This document shows, piece by piece, positions 1 to 6,302 of a stretch of 17,552 bases of DNA. A program made the position numbers and the translations under genes. Below the pieces are notes generated by a model. It was not told the origin of the DNA, did no database searches, and worked only from the letters and a program-made list of their open reading frames with translations. The stretch comes from JAJPJX01 sp964568355 (lineage in GTDB: Bacteria > Acidobacteriota > Terriglobia > Bryobacterales > Bryobacteraceae). The first letter of the stretch is position 1. Each line of letters opens with the position of its first letter. The DNA lies in NCBI GenBank assembly GCA_964568355.1, contig CAZMRK010000727.1, forward strand, positions 1 to 17,552, read 5' to 3'.

Positions 1-1
1 A

Positions 2-361
2 AAAATCCGATTTCCTTCGCAGCAGAAAAGTGCTGGGGACTTTCTCCAACTGATCTTGAGCCAGGTATCACAGGGATGCGGTTTTAAAGTCGGCATTGGA
101 GCGGCACCGTTCGCGGCGTTGGCGAACATTGTTACACTGGCTGCAACAGACGAGCCGGCGACTACCGTCCTCAACCGCTTGGTACATCAACTGTCACCAA
201 ATGCTCCTGAATGGTCTTACAGGCTTCTCTTTGACCCTGGGCTGAAGTACTATATGTTCAATATTGAGCCCGTGGGAGTGCCGGTATCCGAGAATGGCGC
301 CACGGGAACGGTCCTTACACCGCAAGGTTCCAATCCGCTGAAGGGCGTCGTAAGAAAGTAG
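2..361 (+). CDS. Unrecognised protein, C-terminal part (5' end outside window)
   Basis: The reading frame is open from base 2, so the window probably begins inside this gene. A TTG at 56 could be a start, but it has no clear ribosome binding site and the upstream frame reads like normal protein. About 120 residues are visible. They contain a hydrophobic Gly/Ala stretch (VGIGAAPFAALANIV), then a segment typical of a short alpha/beta fold with YRLLFDPGLKYYMFNIEPV, and a Gly/Thr/Pro-rich tail ending at TAG 359-361. I recognise no family with confidence. The small-domain pattern resembles uncharacterised exported acidobacterial proteins, but that is an impression only. It converges on the next gene, leaving 92 bases between the two stops. 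Confidence 0.55.
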   Translation, partial: KIRFPSQQKSAGDFLQLILSQVSQGCGFKVGIGAAPFAALANIVTLAATDEPATTVLNRLVHQLSPNAPEWSYRLLFDPGLKYYMFNIEPVGVPVSENGATGTVLTPQGSNPLKGVVRK

Positions 362-453
362 CCTTACGGCTTCCCGGTTGATGTGTGCGGCGTGCATTTT
401 ACATCGCGCGGTACGTATCGGAACATGTCTGCAAAGGTGACCTACACGAAGGC

Positions 454-2166
454 TTAGGCCGGCAGGGTAAAGCGGCGCTCGATTGCTTCGCGGATTCTAG
501 CCCGGCTGCGGTCGGCGGAAAGACCGGGTTCGGTTTCGATGATCTCGGCTTCTTCGGCCAGGGCATCGCTGTGGATGGCGCGACGGAACCATTTGGAATA
601 GTCGCCCTGGCGGAGATGATGCAGCCAGGTATCGGAATCGACTCCATCGGCGATCTGGAGGAAGGTGATGAGATTGTGGGCGCGGAGGTTGAGCCTGCTC
701 TCCGGGCCGCGGAAGTAGAAACTGTCTTCGAGCGAGAGCTCGCCGGCGGCATATTTGCGCTTGTGCCGCACCTGTTCGGTCCGGCTGTGGGCGATGCGAA
801 AACGGGTAGGAGGCGCGGATTCGTTTTTCCGCCAGAGCAGGGCTTCGCCGCGCTGGAGTTCCTCGGGGTCGGCGGGCGCGGCGAGGCAGCCGGCGGCCCG
901 GGACCAACTTTGGGCTGCGGCATAGGGCTCCTTACCGAAGGCCACCAGGGTATGGGCAGTGGCCACCGCGGCGGGCGAAACGTGCTCCGGACGAACCGTG
1001 ATGAACAGCGTGTTCACCAAACCCTGGAGCATGGCCGGAGGAGAAGCTTCGCGATCGAGCGGCAAAACGTGGTGGGCTTCGTCTACGATGATCCAGTGTG
1101 GGCGGCCGGTCCGCCCGCGCAGTTCCCGCAAATGCGCCAGCAGGTTTTGGAAGAAGGCCGGCCGATCCTCGAAACGCAGTCCCACCAGATTGAGCACGAC
1201 GCTACGCTCCGGCTTCTGCAGTACGGTGAGGACTTCTTCCGCAGTGGGCGCGCTCTGCGGACTTCCGAGCACGACGGCGTCCTTCAATGTTCCATGGTCG
1301 CCCTCGGGATCGATGACGCAGACCTGGTATCCGGCGTCGAGCAGGCGTTCTGTGAATCCTCCGGTCAGGGCGGACTTGCCGGAACCGGAGGCACCGGCTA
1401 CGAGGAGATTCTGGCCGTGAGAGGGGAAGCGGACCTCGGCTCCATCCTCGCGCCAACCTAGCAGAATGTCGTGGCGGACCAGGCGGTTCGAGGCTCCGGC
1501 CAGGTCGTCGCGCATGAGCTGATCGATCAACTCCACGACTCCATCGCCGTCGGAACCCGTGGTGACGATATCGGCGCGCTCTTTTAAAGCGGGCAAAGCA
1601 TTGGCGACCGCCACGCCACATTCGCAGTAGCCCAGAAAGGTGTGATCATTCTCGGCATCGCCAACGCCGACGACGTTGTGGGGTGAGAGGCCGAGGCGAT
1701 TGAGCGCGATAGCCAGGCCGGTGGACTTGTTAACGCCCGATGGAAGCACCATGAGCGAGCCCTTGTTGAAAATTACCTGCAACTCGAGGCCGAGGGACTG
1801 AATCGCGTCGAGCACCTTCGGAGACTGGCTCTCCCACGTGGCTACGACAATCCGGCCGACGTCCAGCGGGACGACGCCGCGGTCGCGCAAGGCTTCAATG
1901 AACGCCTCCGGGGGCGGATCCGAGAGAGGCTGCTCCTTGCGATCGCCAGGCGAATAGAGGAGCGCGCCGTTCTCTGCGACCACCAGGTCAAGCAAGTCCA
2001 GGCGCGAGAAGATGGCTAGCAAATCGCGCAGGTCGCGTCCGGTTACAAGAATGACTTTTCTTCCGGAGGCCCGCAGGCGTTCCATTGCTTCGATGGTCTT
2101 CCGGCTGACCACGCCATCGTGCGCCAGTGTGCCGTCATAGTCGGTTGCCAGGGCAAGAAAGCGCAT
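454..2166 (-). CDS. HAD-IIB phosphatase fused to HerA/DUF87-like ATPase
   Basis: This 570-residue cytosolic protein has two enzymes in one chain. Residues 1-215 are a HAD (Cof/sucrose-phosphatase-like, type IIB) phosphatase. Motif I is DYDGT (9-13, nucleophile D9, acid/base D11), motif II is VTGR (41-44), motif III is K147, and motif IV is GDAEND (169-174). Residues 245-450 are a P-loop ATPase with Walker A GASGSGKSA (258-266), a VIDPEGD strand (284-290) and Walker B IIVDEAHH (359-366), as in HerA/DUF87/DUF853 ATPases. The tail (460-545) is rich in charged and aromatic residues (HKRKY, SFYFRGPE, TWLHHLRQGDYSKWF) and looks like a third conserved module. No signal peptide or membrane segment is seen. 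All catalytic motifs look intact. Substrate and partner are unknown. The start is fixed by the HAD nucleophile only nine residues in. Confidence 0.88.
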   Translation of the reverse strand: MRFLALATDYDGTLAHDGVVSRKTIEAMERLRASGRKVILVTGRDLRDLLAIFSRLDLLDLVVAENGALLYSPGDRKEQPLSDPPPEAFIEALRDRGVVPLDVGRIVVATWESQSPKVLDAIQSLGLELQVIFNKGSLMVLPSGVNKSTGLAIALNRLGLSPHNVVGVGDAENDHTFLGYCECGVAVANALPALKERADIVTTGSDGDGVVELIDQLMRDDLAGASNRLVRHDILLGWREDGAEVRFPSHGQNLLVAGASGSGKSALTGGFTERLLDAGYQVCVIDPEGDHGTLKDAVVLGSPQSAPTAEEVLTVLQKPERSVVLNLVGLRFEDRPAFFQNLLAHLRELRGRTGRPHWIIVDEAHHVLPLDREASPPAMLQGLVNTLFITVRPEHVSPAAVATAHTLVAFGKEPYAAAQSWSRAAGCLAAPADPEELQRGEALLWRKNESAPPTRFRIAHSRTEQVRHKRKYAAGELSLEDSFYFRGPESRLNLRAHNLITFLQIADGVDSDTWLHHLRQGDYSKWFRRAIHSDALAEEAEIIETEPGLSADRSRARIREAIERRFTLPA

Positions 2167-2168
2167 GA

Positions 2169-2174
2169 CCTCCC
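2169..2174 (-). promoter_or_regulatory. Shine-Dalgarno of the HAD-ATPase gene, unusually close to ATG
   Basis: On the minus strand GGGAGG precedes the ATG at 2166-2164 by only two bases (GGGAGGTCATG). The usual gap is 5-9. No later ATG is possible without losing the HAD nucleophile at residue 9, so the start is probably right and the spacing is simply short, which may lower translation. Confidence 0.5.
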
Positions 2175-2240
2175 ATTATCCAGGGATGGACCCCGAGAGA
2201 ACAGAACAGATCTCAAACGAGTGGAATGGTTCGCACGGAA

Positions 2241-2350
2241 GCGGAGAGCTTGCGCTCCGCTGTAGCACGAGCTTCAGCTTGCAGCGTCGACTTCGGTCGA
2301 CGGACAGCGACGCGAGAGTGTCGCTGCTGCCCGTTGAAACGGGCGCTACG
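2241..2350. repeat. REPIN-like cluster of short hairpins (copy 1)
   Basis: The gap between the barrel gene and the HAD-ATPase gene is almost filled with perfect stem-loops. They are GCGGAG/CTCCGC (2241-2260), a short AGCT stem near 2270-2280, CGTCGAC-TTCG-GTCGACG (2285-2302), CAGCGAC/GTCGCTG (2305-2326) and GCCCGT-TGAA-ACGGGC (2329-2344). The core is bounded by GTAGC (2263-2267) and GCTAC (2345-2349) in inverted orientation. GTAG at the foot of REP hairpins is the known mark recognised by RAYT (REP-associated) transposases. A related copy lies at 13710-13761. No transposase gene is in the window. Confidence 0.7.
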
Positions 2351-2360
2351 GGCACCGGTT

Positions 2361-3263
2361 TTAAAACTTGGGATACCAGCGCAGGCCCACGAAGGCGCCG
2401 GAGAGCGTCGAGTACAGGTACTGCTCATGCTTCGGGGACGTCTTGAAGTGGAAACCTTTTCCTCCAGCCAGGACTTCGAACTGGCCCACACGATAGGCGA
2501 TGGAGGCTTCCGCATCCCACAGCGTGGCGCGGTGAGGGAAAGCGAAACCGGAAGCATGCGCCTCCCAGCGAAAGTTCTTCGACACCGAGTGCTCCAGCGC
2601 AAGACCGAAGGTGGGATAGAAGAACCATTCAGTACCTTCACCGGTATTGGAGATCAGGTTGCCGCTCGAATCGGTCTGGTAAGGGCGGAGCGGCCCGTCG
2701 ACGCTGGGTTTAATAGACGTATATTGGATTTCCCACAGGGTCTTCAGGCGCAACTTGGAAGTCTTGACGGGGAAAGGAAACGAGAGATAGTCCAGAGACA
2801 ACTTGACGTTCTGGATTTTGTAGCGGCTTGCGAGATAGTCGCCCTTGCTCAGGTCGGTCGCGAAAATATTCAGGTCGCCTGTGGCGAAGGTGTCGCCGCG
2901 CCCCTGGGTCTGAAAGTAGGAGAGACGCAGGGTATTGAGGGCGCCGGCCGGGAAGCTCAGGACGATGCCGGGGGTGCCGGTGGCTTTGCCGGGAAAATCG
3001 AAGTTGCCGGGGTTGGCGTTCGGATTTTTCAGCTTGCCATCGCGGAGAGAAGGGTTGGTGGAGGTGAGCCAATAGTAAAGCTGGACGGAGAAGACACCGT
3101 CGCCGGTATTCTGCTGCTCCCGGAGCACGGGGGGCTGGGGAGGCGGGACCGGCGCTGGCTGCGTGGTCTCGGGCGCCGGAGGCTGCTGTGCAAAGCTCCG
3201 CCCTGTCAGGTTCAGCAACACAAAACAAGCGTAGAGTAGGCCTCTACCGAGATTTCCCTTCAC
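2361..3263 (-). CDS. Probable outer-membrane beta-barrel protein
   Basis: This is a 300-residue exported protein of unknown function. I start it at GTG 3263-3261 because that puts an AGAGGAA ribosome binding site just upstream and a clean Sec signal peptide at residues 1-25 (hydrophobic LLYACFVLLNLTG, cleavage after SFA). A longer open frame exists upstream, but its extra 100 residues look non-coding. A Pro/Gln-rich linker (26-48) follows. The remainder alternates polar and hydrophobic residues with many Tyr/Phe/Trp, as in membrane beta-strands, and the chain ends in GLRWYPKF. A C-terminal Phe is the usual signal for BAM-mediated outer-membrane insertion. No enzymatic motif is visible. It may be a porin or adhesion-type barrel. 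It lies downstream of the envelope cluster, but a 519-base gap suggests its own promoter. Confidence 0.75.
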   Translation of the reverse strand: MKGNLGRGLLYACFVLLNLTGRSFAQQPPAPETTQPAPVPPPQPPVLREQQNTGDGVFSVQLYYWLTSTNPSLRDGKLKNPNANPGNFDFPGKATGTPGIVLSFPAGALNTLRLSYFQTQGRGDTFATGDLNIFATDLSKGDYLASRYKIQNVKLSLDYLSFPFPVKTSKLRLKTLWEIQYTSIKPSVDGPLRPYQTDSSGNLISNTGEGTEWFFYPTFGLALEHSVSKNFRWEAHASGFAFPHRATLWDAEASIAYRVGQFEVLAGGKGFHFKTSPKHEQYLYSTLSGAFVGLRWYPKF

Positions 3264-3266
3264 GAG

Positions 3267-3273
3267 TTCCTCT
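3267..3273 (-). promoter_or_regulatory. Ribosome binding site that decides the GTG start
   Basis: Minus strand AGAGGAA sits three bases before GTG 3263-3261 (GAGG core to start is five bases). It supports this start over the upstream ATG at 3563, which has no such site and would place the signal peptide about 100 residues into the chain. Confidence 0.65.
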
Positions 3274-3400
3274 TCCCTTTCGATATCTATCGAGCAGCCG
3301 GGCAGAAGCCCGTCCGGACCTTGAAGCCGGCGGAGACGCAAGCCATGGCCTTTTTGATTTTCGCTCTTTTTTGAGCCACTTTCTGCGTAAGCTGCTGATT

Positions 3401-3465
3401 CGAAACTGTAGCCCGGGGCTATCGCACACGGGCAGGCGAGACCTCCGCCGTGTGGCCGCGTTTCG
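3401..3465 (-). ncRNA. Candidate structured leader RNA (possible three-way junction)
   Basis: Three complementary pairs nest as in a three-way junction: CGAAAC (3401-3406) with GTTTCG (3460-3465), TAGCC (3409-3413) with GGCTA (3417-3421), and CACACGG (3425-3431) with CCGTGTG (3448-3454). It lies 138-202 bases upstream of the barrel gene, inside its likely 5' leader. The pairing is symmetric, so the strand is inferred only from the downstream gene. It fits no riboswitch consensus I know. The GTAG at 3408-3411 also allows it to be a REP-type repeat. Confidence 0.35.
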
Positions 3466-3481
3466 CAGGTACAAAAGTTAG

Positions 3482-3510
3482 GCGTATCACGAGCGCGGGG
3501 CGTTTGTAAA
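3482..3510 (-). promoter_or_regulatory. Possible sigma-70-like promoter of the barrel gene
   Basis: Reading the minus strand, TTTACA (3510-3505) and ATACGC (3487-3482) are separated by 17 bases. The -35 match is good and the -10 match poor. Transcription from here would start near 3475 and give a leader of about 210 bases that begins with the predicted junction structure. It overlaps the palindromic TTTGTAAA/TTTGCAAA pair, which could be an operator. Confidence 0.25.
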
Positions 3511-3520
3511 GTTTTGCAAA
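3503..3520. promoter_or_regulatory. Tandem TTTGTAAA / TTTGCAAA, possible operator
   Basis: Two near-identical 8-base words, one of them a perfect palindrome (TTTGCAAA), start 10 bases apart, which is one DNA helical turn. They overlap the possible -35 element of the barrel gene. This arrangement suits a regulator binding the same DNA face twice, but no regulator can be named. Confidence 0.25.
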
Positions 3521-3729
3521 GGCGGGCCAAGGCCAGGGGTTCAACCTGAAATCCACCGGGCATGAACCATAGGGCGCCTTAAGGGAAAGCACGAATAGTC
3601 AATGGGGTGCACAGTAGATTACGATCAAGCTGGGTGGAGGAGGATCCGGCCCTTCGAACGTCATCTTCCCGGCGTCTTCGTCAGGGTTTTTGGCGATTCC
3701 GGGGCTGGTGACCCTCGACCCGGAAGCCA

Positions 3730-3751
3730 GCGCCGTGCCCGGGTACGGCGC
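3730..3751. terminator. Hairpin downstream of the OmpA-type gene, weak terminator candidate
   Basis: GCGCCGT (3730-3736) pairs with ACGGCGC (3745-3751) around a GC-rich loop, 32-53 bases beyond the stop of the OmpA-type gene. On the minus strand no T-run follows, so factor-independent termination is doubtful. The T-run (TTTT) lies on the + strand side, where no gene needs a terminator. Confidence 0.25.
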
Positions 3752-3782
3752 TTTTCATCCATTTCGCCCTTCTTCTAGTCCG

Positions 3783-4634
3783 CTAGGCCTGAGGCTCACC
3801 GGTATATTTAATGACCGTGTCGACGATCCCGACTTCCACGCGGCGGTTCTTCTCGCGAGCTTCTGTCGTTTTTGCCTTTACGCGCGGGCTGGATTTCCCG
3901 AAACCTTTGGCCGAGATGATCTCCGATGGCAAACCGGCGTGGACCAGGTAATCGCGAACGGCTTGCGCGCGGCGCTGGGAGAGCCCCAGATTGTACTCGT
4001 CGGTGCCGATATCGTCGGTGTAGCCGTAAACATAGAGGCTGAAACCGTGGGAAGCCAGAAGAATACCCGCCAGGCGGCTGAGCAGTTCGCGATTTTCGGG
4101 CCGCAGTGTGGATTTATCGAAATCGAATTTGAAAGAGTCGTTACTAAGGTCGATAACAATGCCGTTTTCGGTTCGGCGGGTGGAGGCGACTTTGGAGAGG
4201 GCCTCCTGCATTCGGTTTAATTCTGCTTCGCGAGCCTTGCGGACCTCGGACAGTTCGTTCTGCGCCGCGCGAGCCTTCTGTTCGGCCTGGGTCCGCGCAG
4301 CCTGAGCCTGCTCGGCCTGATGAGCGGCCTCAGCGCGGGCCGATTCAGAAAGTCCGGCGCGCGTTTCGGCTTCCTGAGCCTGCCGACGGGAGGTGTTCAC
4401 CTGTTCGATCGCCTGGCGGATGTCCTGGGCCAAGCCGTCCTGTTTGGCGCCCAGATTGTCGAGGCGCGCGGAAAGCGTCTGCATCTGTGCCTCAGTGCGC
4501 ATCAGGCGCTGCCAGACGAACCATCCCGCGCCGGCGAGCAGGAGGAACAGAACCAGCAGCGAGGCAGCAATCCGGCCGGCACCGCGTTTCCTGCGGGCTG
4601 GTTCATTCCCTAAATTGAGCGGACTGATCGACAT
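3783..4634 (-). CDS. OmpA-family peptidoglycan-binding protein with coiled coil
   Basis: This 283-residue protein has one N-terminal membrane anchor (residues 22-42, after a positively charged RRKRGAGR). A long Ala/Gln/Glu/Arg-rich coiled coil follows (about 48-148) and then a C-terminal OmpA-like domain (about 159-272). The domain shows FDFDKSTLRPE (170-180), YTDDIGTDEYN (205-215) and LSQRRAQAVRDYL (218-230), then a KNRRVEV ending. This is the TDxxG...N..LSxxRA...V signature that binds diaminopimelate in peptidoglycan. The anchor has no cleavage site, so the protein probably sits in the inner membrane and reaches the cell wall. An excellent AGGAGG lies eight bases before the ATG. It is the last gene of a three-gene envelope cluster, 87 bases after the preceding stop. 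Confidence 0.9.
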   Translation of the reverse strand: MSISPLNLGNEPARRKRGAGRIAASLLVLFLLLAGAGWFVWQRLMRTEAQMQTLSARLDNLGAKQDGLAQDIRQAIEQVNTSRRQAQEAETRAGLSESARAEAAHQAEQAQAARTQAEQKARAAQNELSEVRKAREAELNRMQEALSKVASTRRTENGIVIDLSNDSFKFDFDKSTLRPENRELLSRLAGILLASHGFSLYVYGYTDDIGTDEYNLGLSQRRAQAVRDYLVHAGLPSEIISAKGFGKSSPRVKAKTTEAREKNRRVEVGIVDTVIKYTGEPQA

Positions 4635-4642
4635 CGGCTGAG

Positions 4643-4648
4643 CCTCCT
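4643..4648 (-). promoter_or_regulatory. Strong Shine-Dalgarno of the OmpA-family gene
   Basis: A perfect AGGAGG on the minus strand stands eight bases before ATG 4634-4632. It fixes the start and suggests strong translation. The two lipoprotein genes upstream have no comparable site. Confidence 0.75.
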
Positions 4649-4721
4649 ATTGATTCCAACGGGTGAGAGCCATGCGCGGTTCCCAAAACGCGCTAAAAAC
4701 CGTGCGGAACGACGCGGGGAG

Positions 4722-5333
4722 TTACTGCACTTTCACAGTCACGCTCTCGCGATCCTCCTGGCCGGAGGCGCCCACGGCAATCACGGAATAGGTGGTGGTG
4801 GTCTTGGGCTGGTCGGTGGTACAGCCTGCGGTCGGGTTTGAGGTTTTGCTGTAACCGATTGGCTCGATACGAACCATTCGGGTATTGGCGACCTTATAGC
4901 AGATGCTCAGGAGATCTCCGGGTTTGGCGGTGAGGGCGCTGATCGTAACGTCGAGGATTTTTGGACGAGGCGCACCGATGGTAAGCGTCACGTCCTTCGA
5001 AACGGGTTCCGCCCCCTCCGCCTGAGCGGTTAAGGTGTAAGTTGTCGTTTCCGTTGCCGTGATATCGATACAACGGGAAATGCTGGGCGAGAGATCCTGG
5101 TTTCCGGGGGAGAGGCGCACGGACTTCGCGTTTTCCACACCGTAGCAGAGCAGCGATTTTTCGCCGCGCGCCACGGAGGGAGGGCTGAAGTAGAGCTGGG
5201 TAATCCGCGCCGGATCGGCTTTTCGCGATTCGGTCCTGGCCGCCGAAGGGGCCGGTTTTTCCGGCCCCGAACACCCCGCCCACCAAATCGTTCCGAGAAG
5301 AATCCCGCAAGCTCGCCTGGTCGATAGCCGCAT
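4722..5333 (-). CDS. Lipoprotein with two Cys-paired beta-sandwich modules
   Basis: This 203-residue protein has a lipoprotein leader: MRLSTRR, a hydrophobic stretch, then WAGC with the lipidated Cys at 21. After a Pro/Ala/Lys-rich linker come two similar modules of about 80 residues. Module 1 (44-119) has C63 and C88 and ends with TTTYTLTAQAEGAE. Module 2 (124-203) has C145 and C171 and ends with TTTTYSVIAVGASG. The nearly equal Cys spacing (25 and 26 residues) and the Thr-rich strand after the second Cys show an internal duplication. The pattern suits Ig-like domains with one disulphide each, and suggests binding rather than catalysis. It starts 17 bases after the preceding stop with no clear ribosome binding site, so translational coupling is likely. 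The family is not recognised. Confidence 0.75.
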   Translation of the reverse strand: MRLSTRRACGILLGTIWWAGCSGPEKPAPSAARTESRKADPARITQLYFSPPSVARGEKSLLCYGVENAKSVRLSPGNQDLSPSISRCIDITATETTTYTLTAQAEGAEPVSKDVTLTIGAPRPKILDVTISALTAKPGDLLSICYKVANTRMVRIEPIGYSKTSNPTAGCTTDQPKTTTTYSVIAVGASGQEDRESVTVKVQ

Positions 5334-5350
5334 GAGTCTGCCGGGCCGCT

Positions 5351-6175
5351 TCAGGCGCGCATCCGAACCGGCGCTCGCAGCGAGAAGATGACGAGCGTTT
5401 CCGCGGGAATGCTAACGTTGCGCTTACCGGTGATGATCGCTCCGGTAGTACCGGCTGCGGCGCCTGCTCCGGCTCCAATCAGCGCGCCAATACCGCCTCC
5501 AGCCAGGGCGCCGATGCCCGCGCCGACACCCGTACCTCCGCCAATGAGAGCCAGGTTGCGCTTCTTGTGGTTCTTGCTGACCCGGTTGGTACTGGTGGTA
5601 TCGATCTCATAGCGGGTTCCATTCAGCACGAAAGAATCCAGCGTCACGCCGAGATAACCGCGGCCGCGCAGGCGGCCCGAAGCCTTTGCTTCGGTGACAT
5701 GGCCCTCAAAACGGGTGCCCTTAGGGACAACGATGTGGTCGCCGAGCGAGATCGGACTGGCCAACGTGGCCGGAAAGCGGTCGCCAGGGCGGTTGTGTTT
5801 CGTATCCAAAGCCTGATCCAGCCGGACGCGAATCGCCGTTCCAGCCGGGATGGTTACGTGGCGAACCACCGGCGCGGGTTGGGCCTCCGGGGCCGGGCTG
5901 GCGGACGGCCGCATGGGAGAGGGTCGCGGCGAAGCGGAATATGTCGAAGAAGAAGGTGGAGCAGGCTGCACAGGCTCAGCACCGGCCGCCTCCGGGGCTG
6001 GAGCTGCCGCGCCGTCGGGCGGGGGCGGAGCCGTATCCGGCACTGGAGGAGCGGGCTGCGCACCTACCGCCGGCTGCTGCTGGGGAGGATTATTCAGGGC
6101 CTGCTCGGGGCCGCGCTGGCGATTGCAGCCGAGCGCGACAACCAAAAGCGCTGCACACAACAGTTTGGAAAACAT
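5351..6175 (-). CDS. Lipoprotein with TrbI/VirB10-like barrel and glycine zipper
   Basis: A 274-residue protein starting at ATG 6175-6173. A longer frame exists, but only this start gives a lipoprotein leader (hydrophobic LLCAALLVVALGC, Cys 17). Residues 20-104 are a Pro/Ala/Gln-rich spacer long enough to cross the periplasm. Residues 105-200 contain VTIPAGTAIRVRLDQAL, VVPKGTRFEGHV and a GRLRGRGYLGVTLDSF strand, which resemble the beta-barrel of TrbI/VirB10 conjugation proteins. Residues 208-250 are an almost uninterrupted Gly/Ala/Ile glycine zipper. A last strand, NVSIPAETLVIFSLRAPV, echoes the first. VirB10 also places a helical hairpin before its closing strand, which makes the likeness stronger. 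No other conjugation gene is nearby. It is the first gene of the envelope cluster. Function is unknown; an envelope-spanning or pore role is inferred. Confidence 0.7.
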   Translation of the reverse strand: MFSKLLCAALLVVALGCNRQRGPEQALNNPPQQQPAVGAQPAPPVPDTAPPPPDGAAAPAPEAAGAEPVQPAPPSSSTYSASPRPSPMRPSASPAPEAQPAPVVRHVTIPAGTAIRVRLDQALDTKHNRPGDRFPATLASPISLGDHIVVPKGTRFEGHVTEAKASGRLRGRGYLGVTLDSFVLNGTRYEIDTTSTNRVSKNHKKRNLALIGGGTGVGAGIGALAGGGIGALIGAGAGAAAGTTGAIITGKRNVSIPAETLVIFSLRAPVRMRA

Positions 6176-6302
6176 ATCTGAGTTACTTCGCACATAAGGG
6201 TTTAAGCAAATTCCTCGCCAATCCACAAATGCTGCGTTTTCATACGGTTTGGCAGGGTCCAGCACTGCGGCAAGGGTAAGAATTACACCAAAAGAAATTG
6301 TG

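Larger units (their letters stand above)
3264..3782. other. 519-base non-coding region upstream of the barrel gene
   Basis: No convincing gene is seen here on either strand. The stretch near the barrel gene (about 3300-3475) is rich in stems, including CGGGC-TTCT-GCCCG on the minus strand around 3301-3312 and a possible three-way junction at 3401-3465. A tandem pair TTTGTAAA/TTTGCAAA lies at 3503-3520. One further hairpin lies at 3730-3751. The rest (about 3525-3725) shows nothing I can interpret. Confidence 0.6.

Noticed and set aside
385..1461. Long open frame on the + strand opposite the HAD-ATPase gene
   Set aside because: It is the antisense shadow of a gene with intact phosphatase and ATPase motifs; its own translation has no recognisable domain.
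454..2166. Defence island reading based on the HerA-like ATPase
   Set aside because: No nuclease, NurA, SIR2 or other defence partner is adjacent; neighbours are envelope genes.
2241..2350. Possible CRISPR-like array
   Set aside because: The hairpins differ in sequence and there are no equal-length repeats separated by spacers.
2226..3239. 337-codon + strand frame opposite the barrel gene
   Set aside because: Low-complexity Arg/Gly-rich translation, no ribosome binding site, fully antisense to a gene with a signal peptide and barrel pattern.
3301..3350. ACGCAAGCC on the + strand, recalling the cyclic-di-GMP-I riboswitch core (ACGCAAAGCC)
   Set aside because: The GCAAA and GAAA parts are absent, the strand is wrong for the downstream gene, and nothing lies downstream on + for it to control.
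3393..3406. CTGATTCGAAAC, recalling the hammerhead ribozyme core
   Set aside because: A hammerhead needs a stem between CTGATGA and GAAA; there is no room for one here.
3264..3563. N-terminal extension of the barrel protein to ATG 3563
   Set aside because: It would bury the Sec signal peptide about 100 residues into the chain; the GTG at 3263 has a good ribosome binding site.
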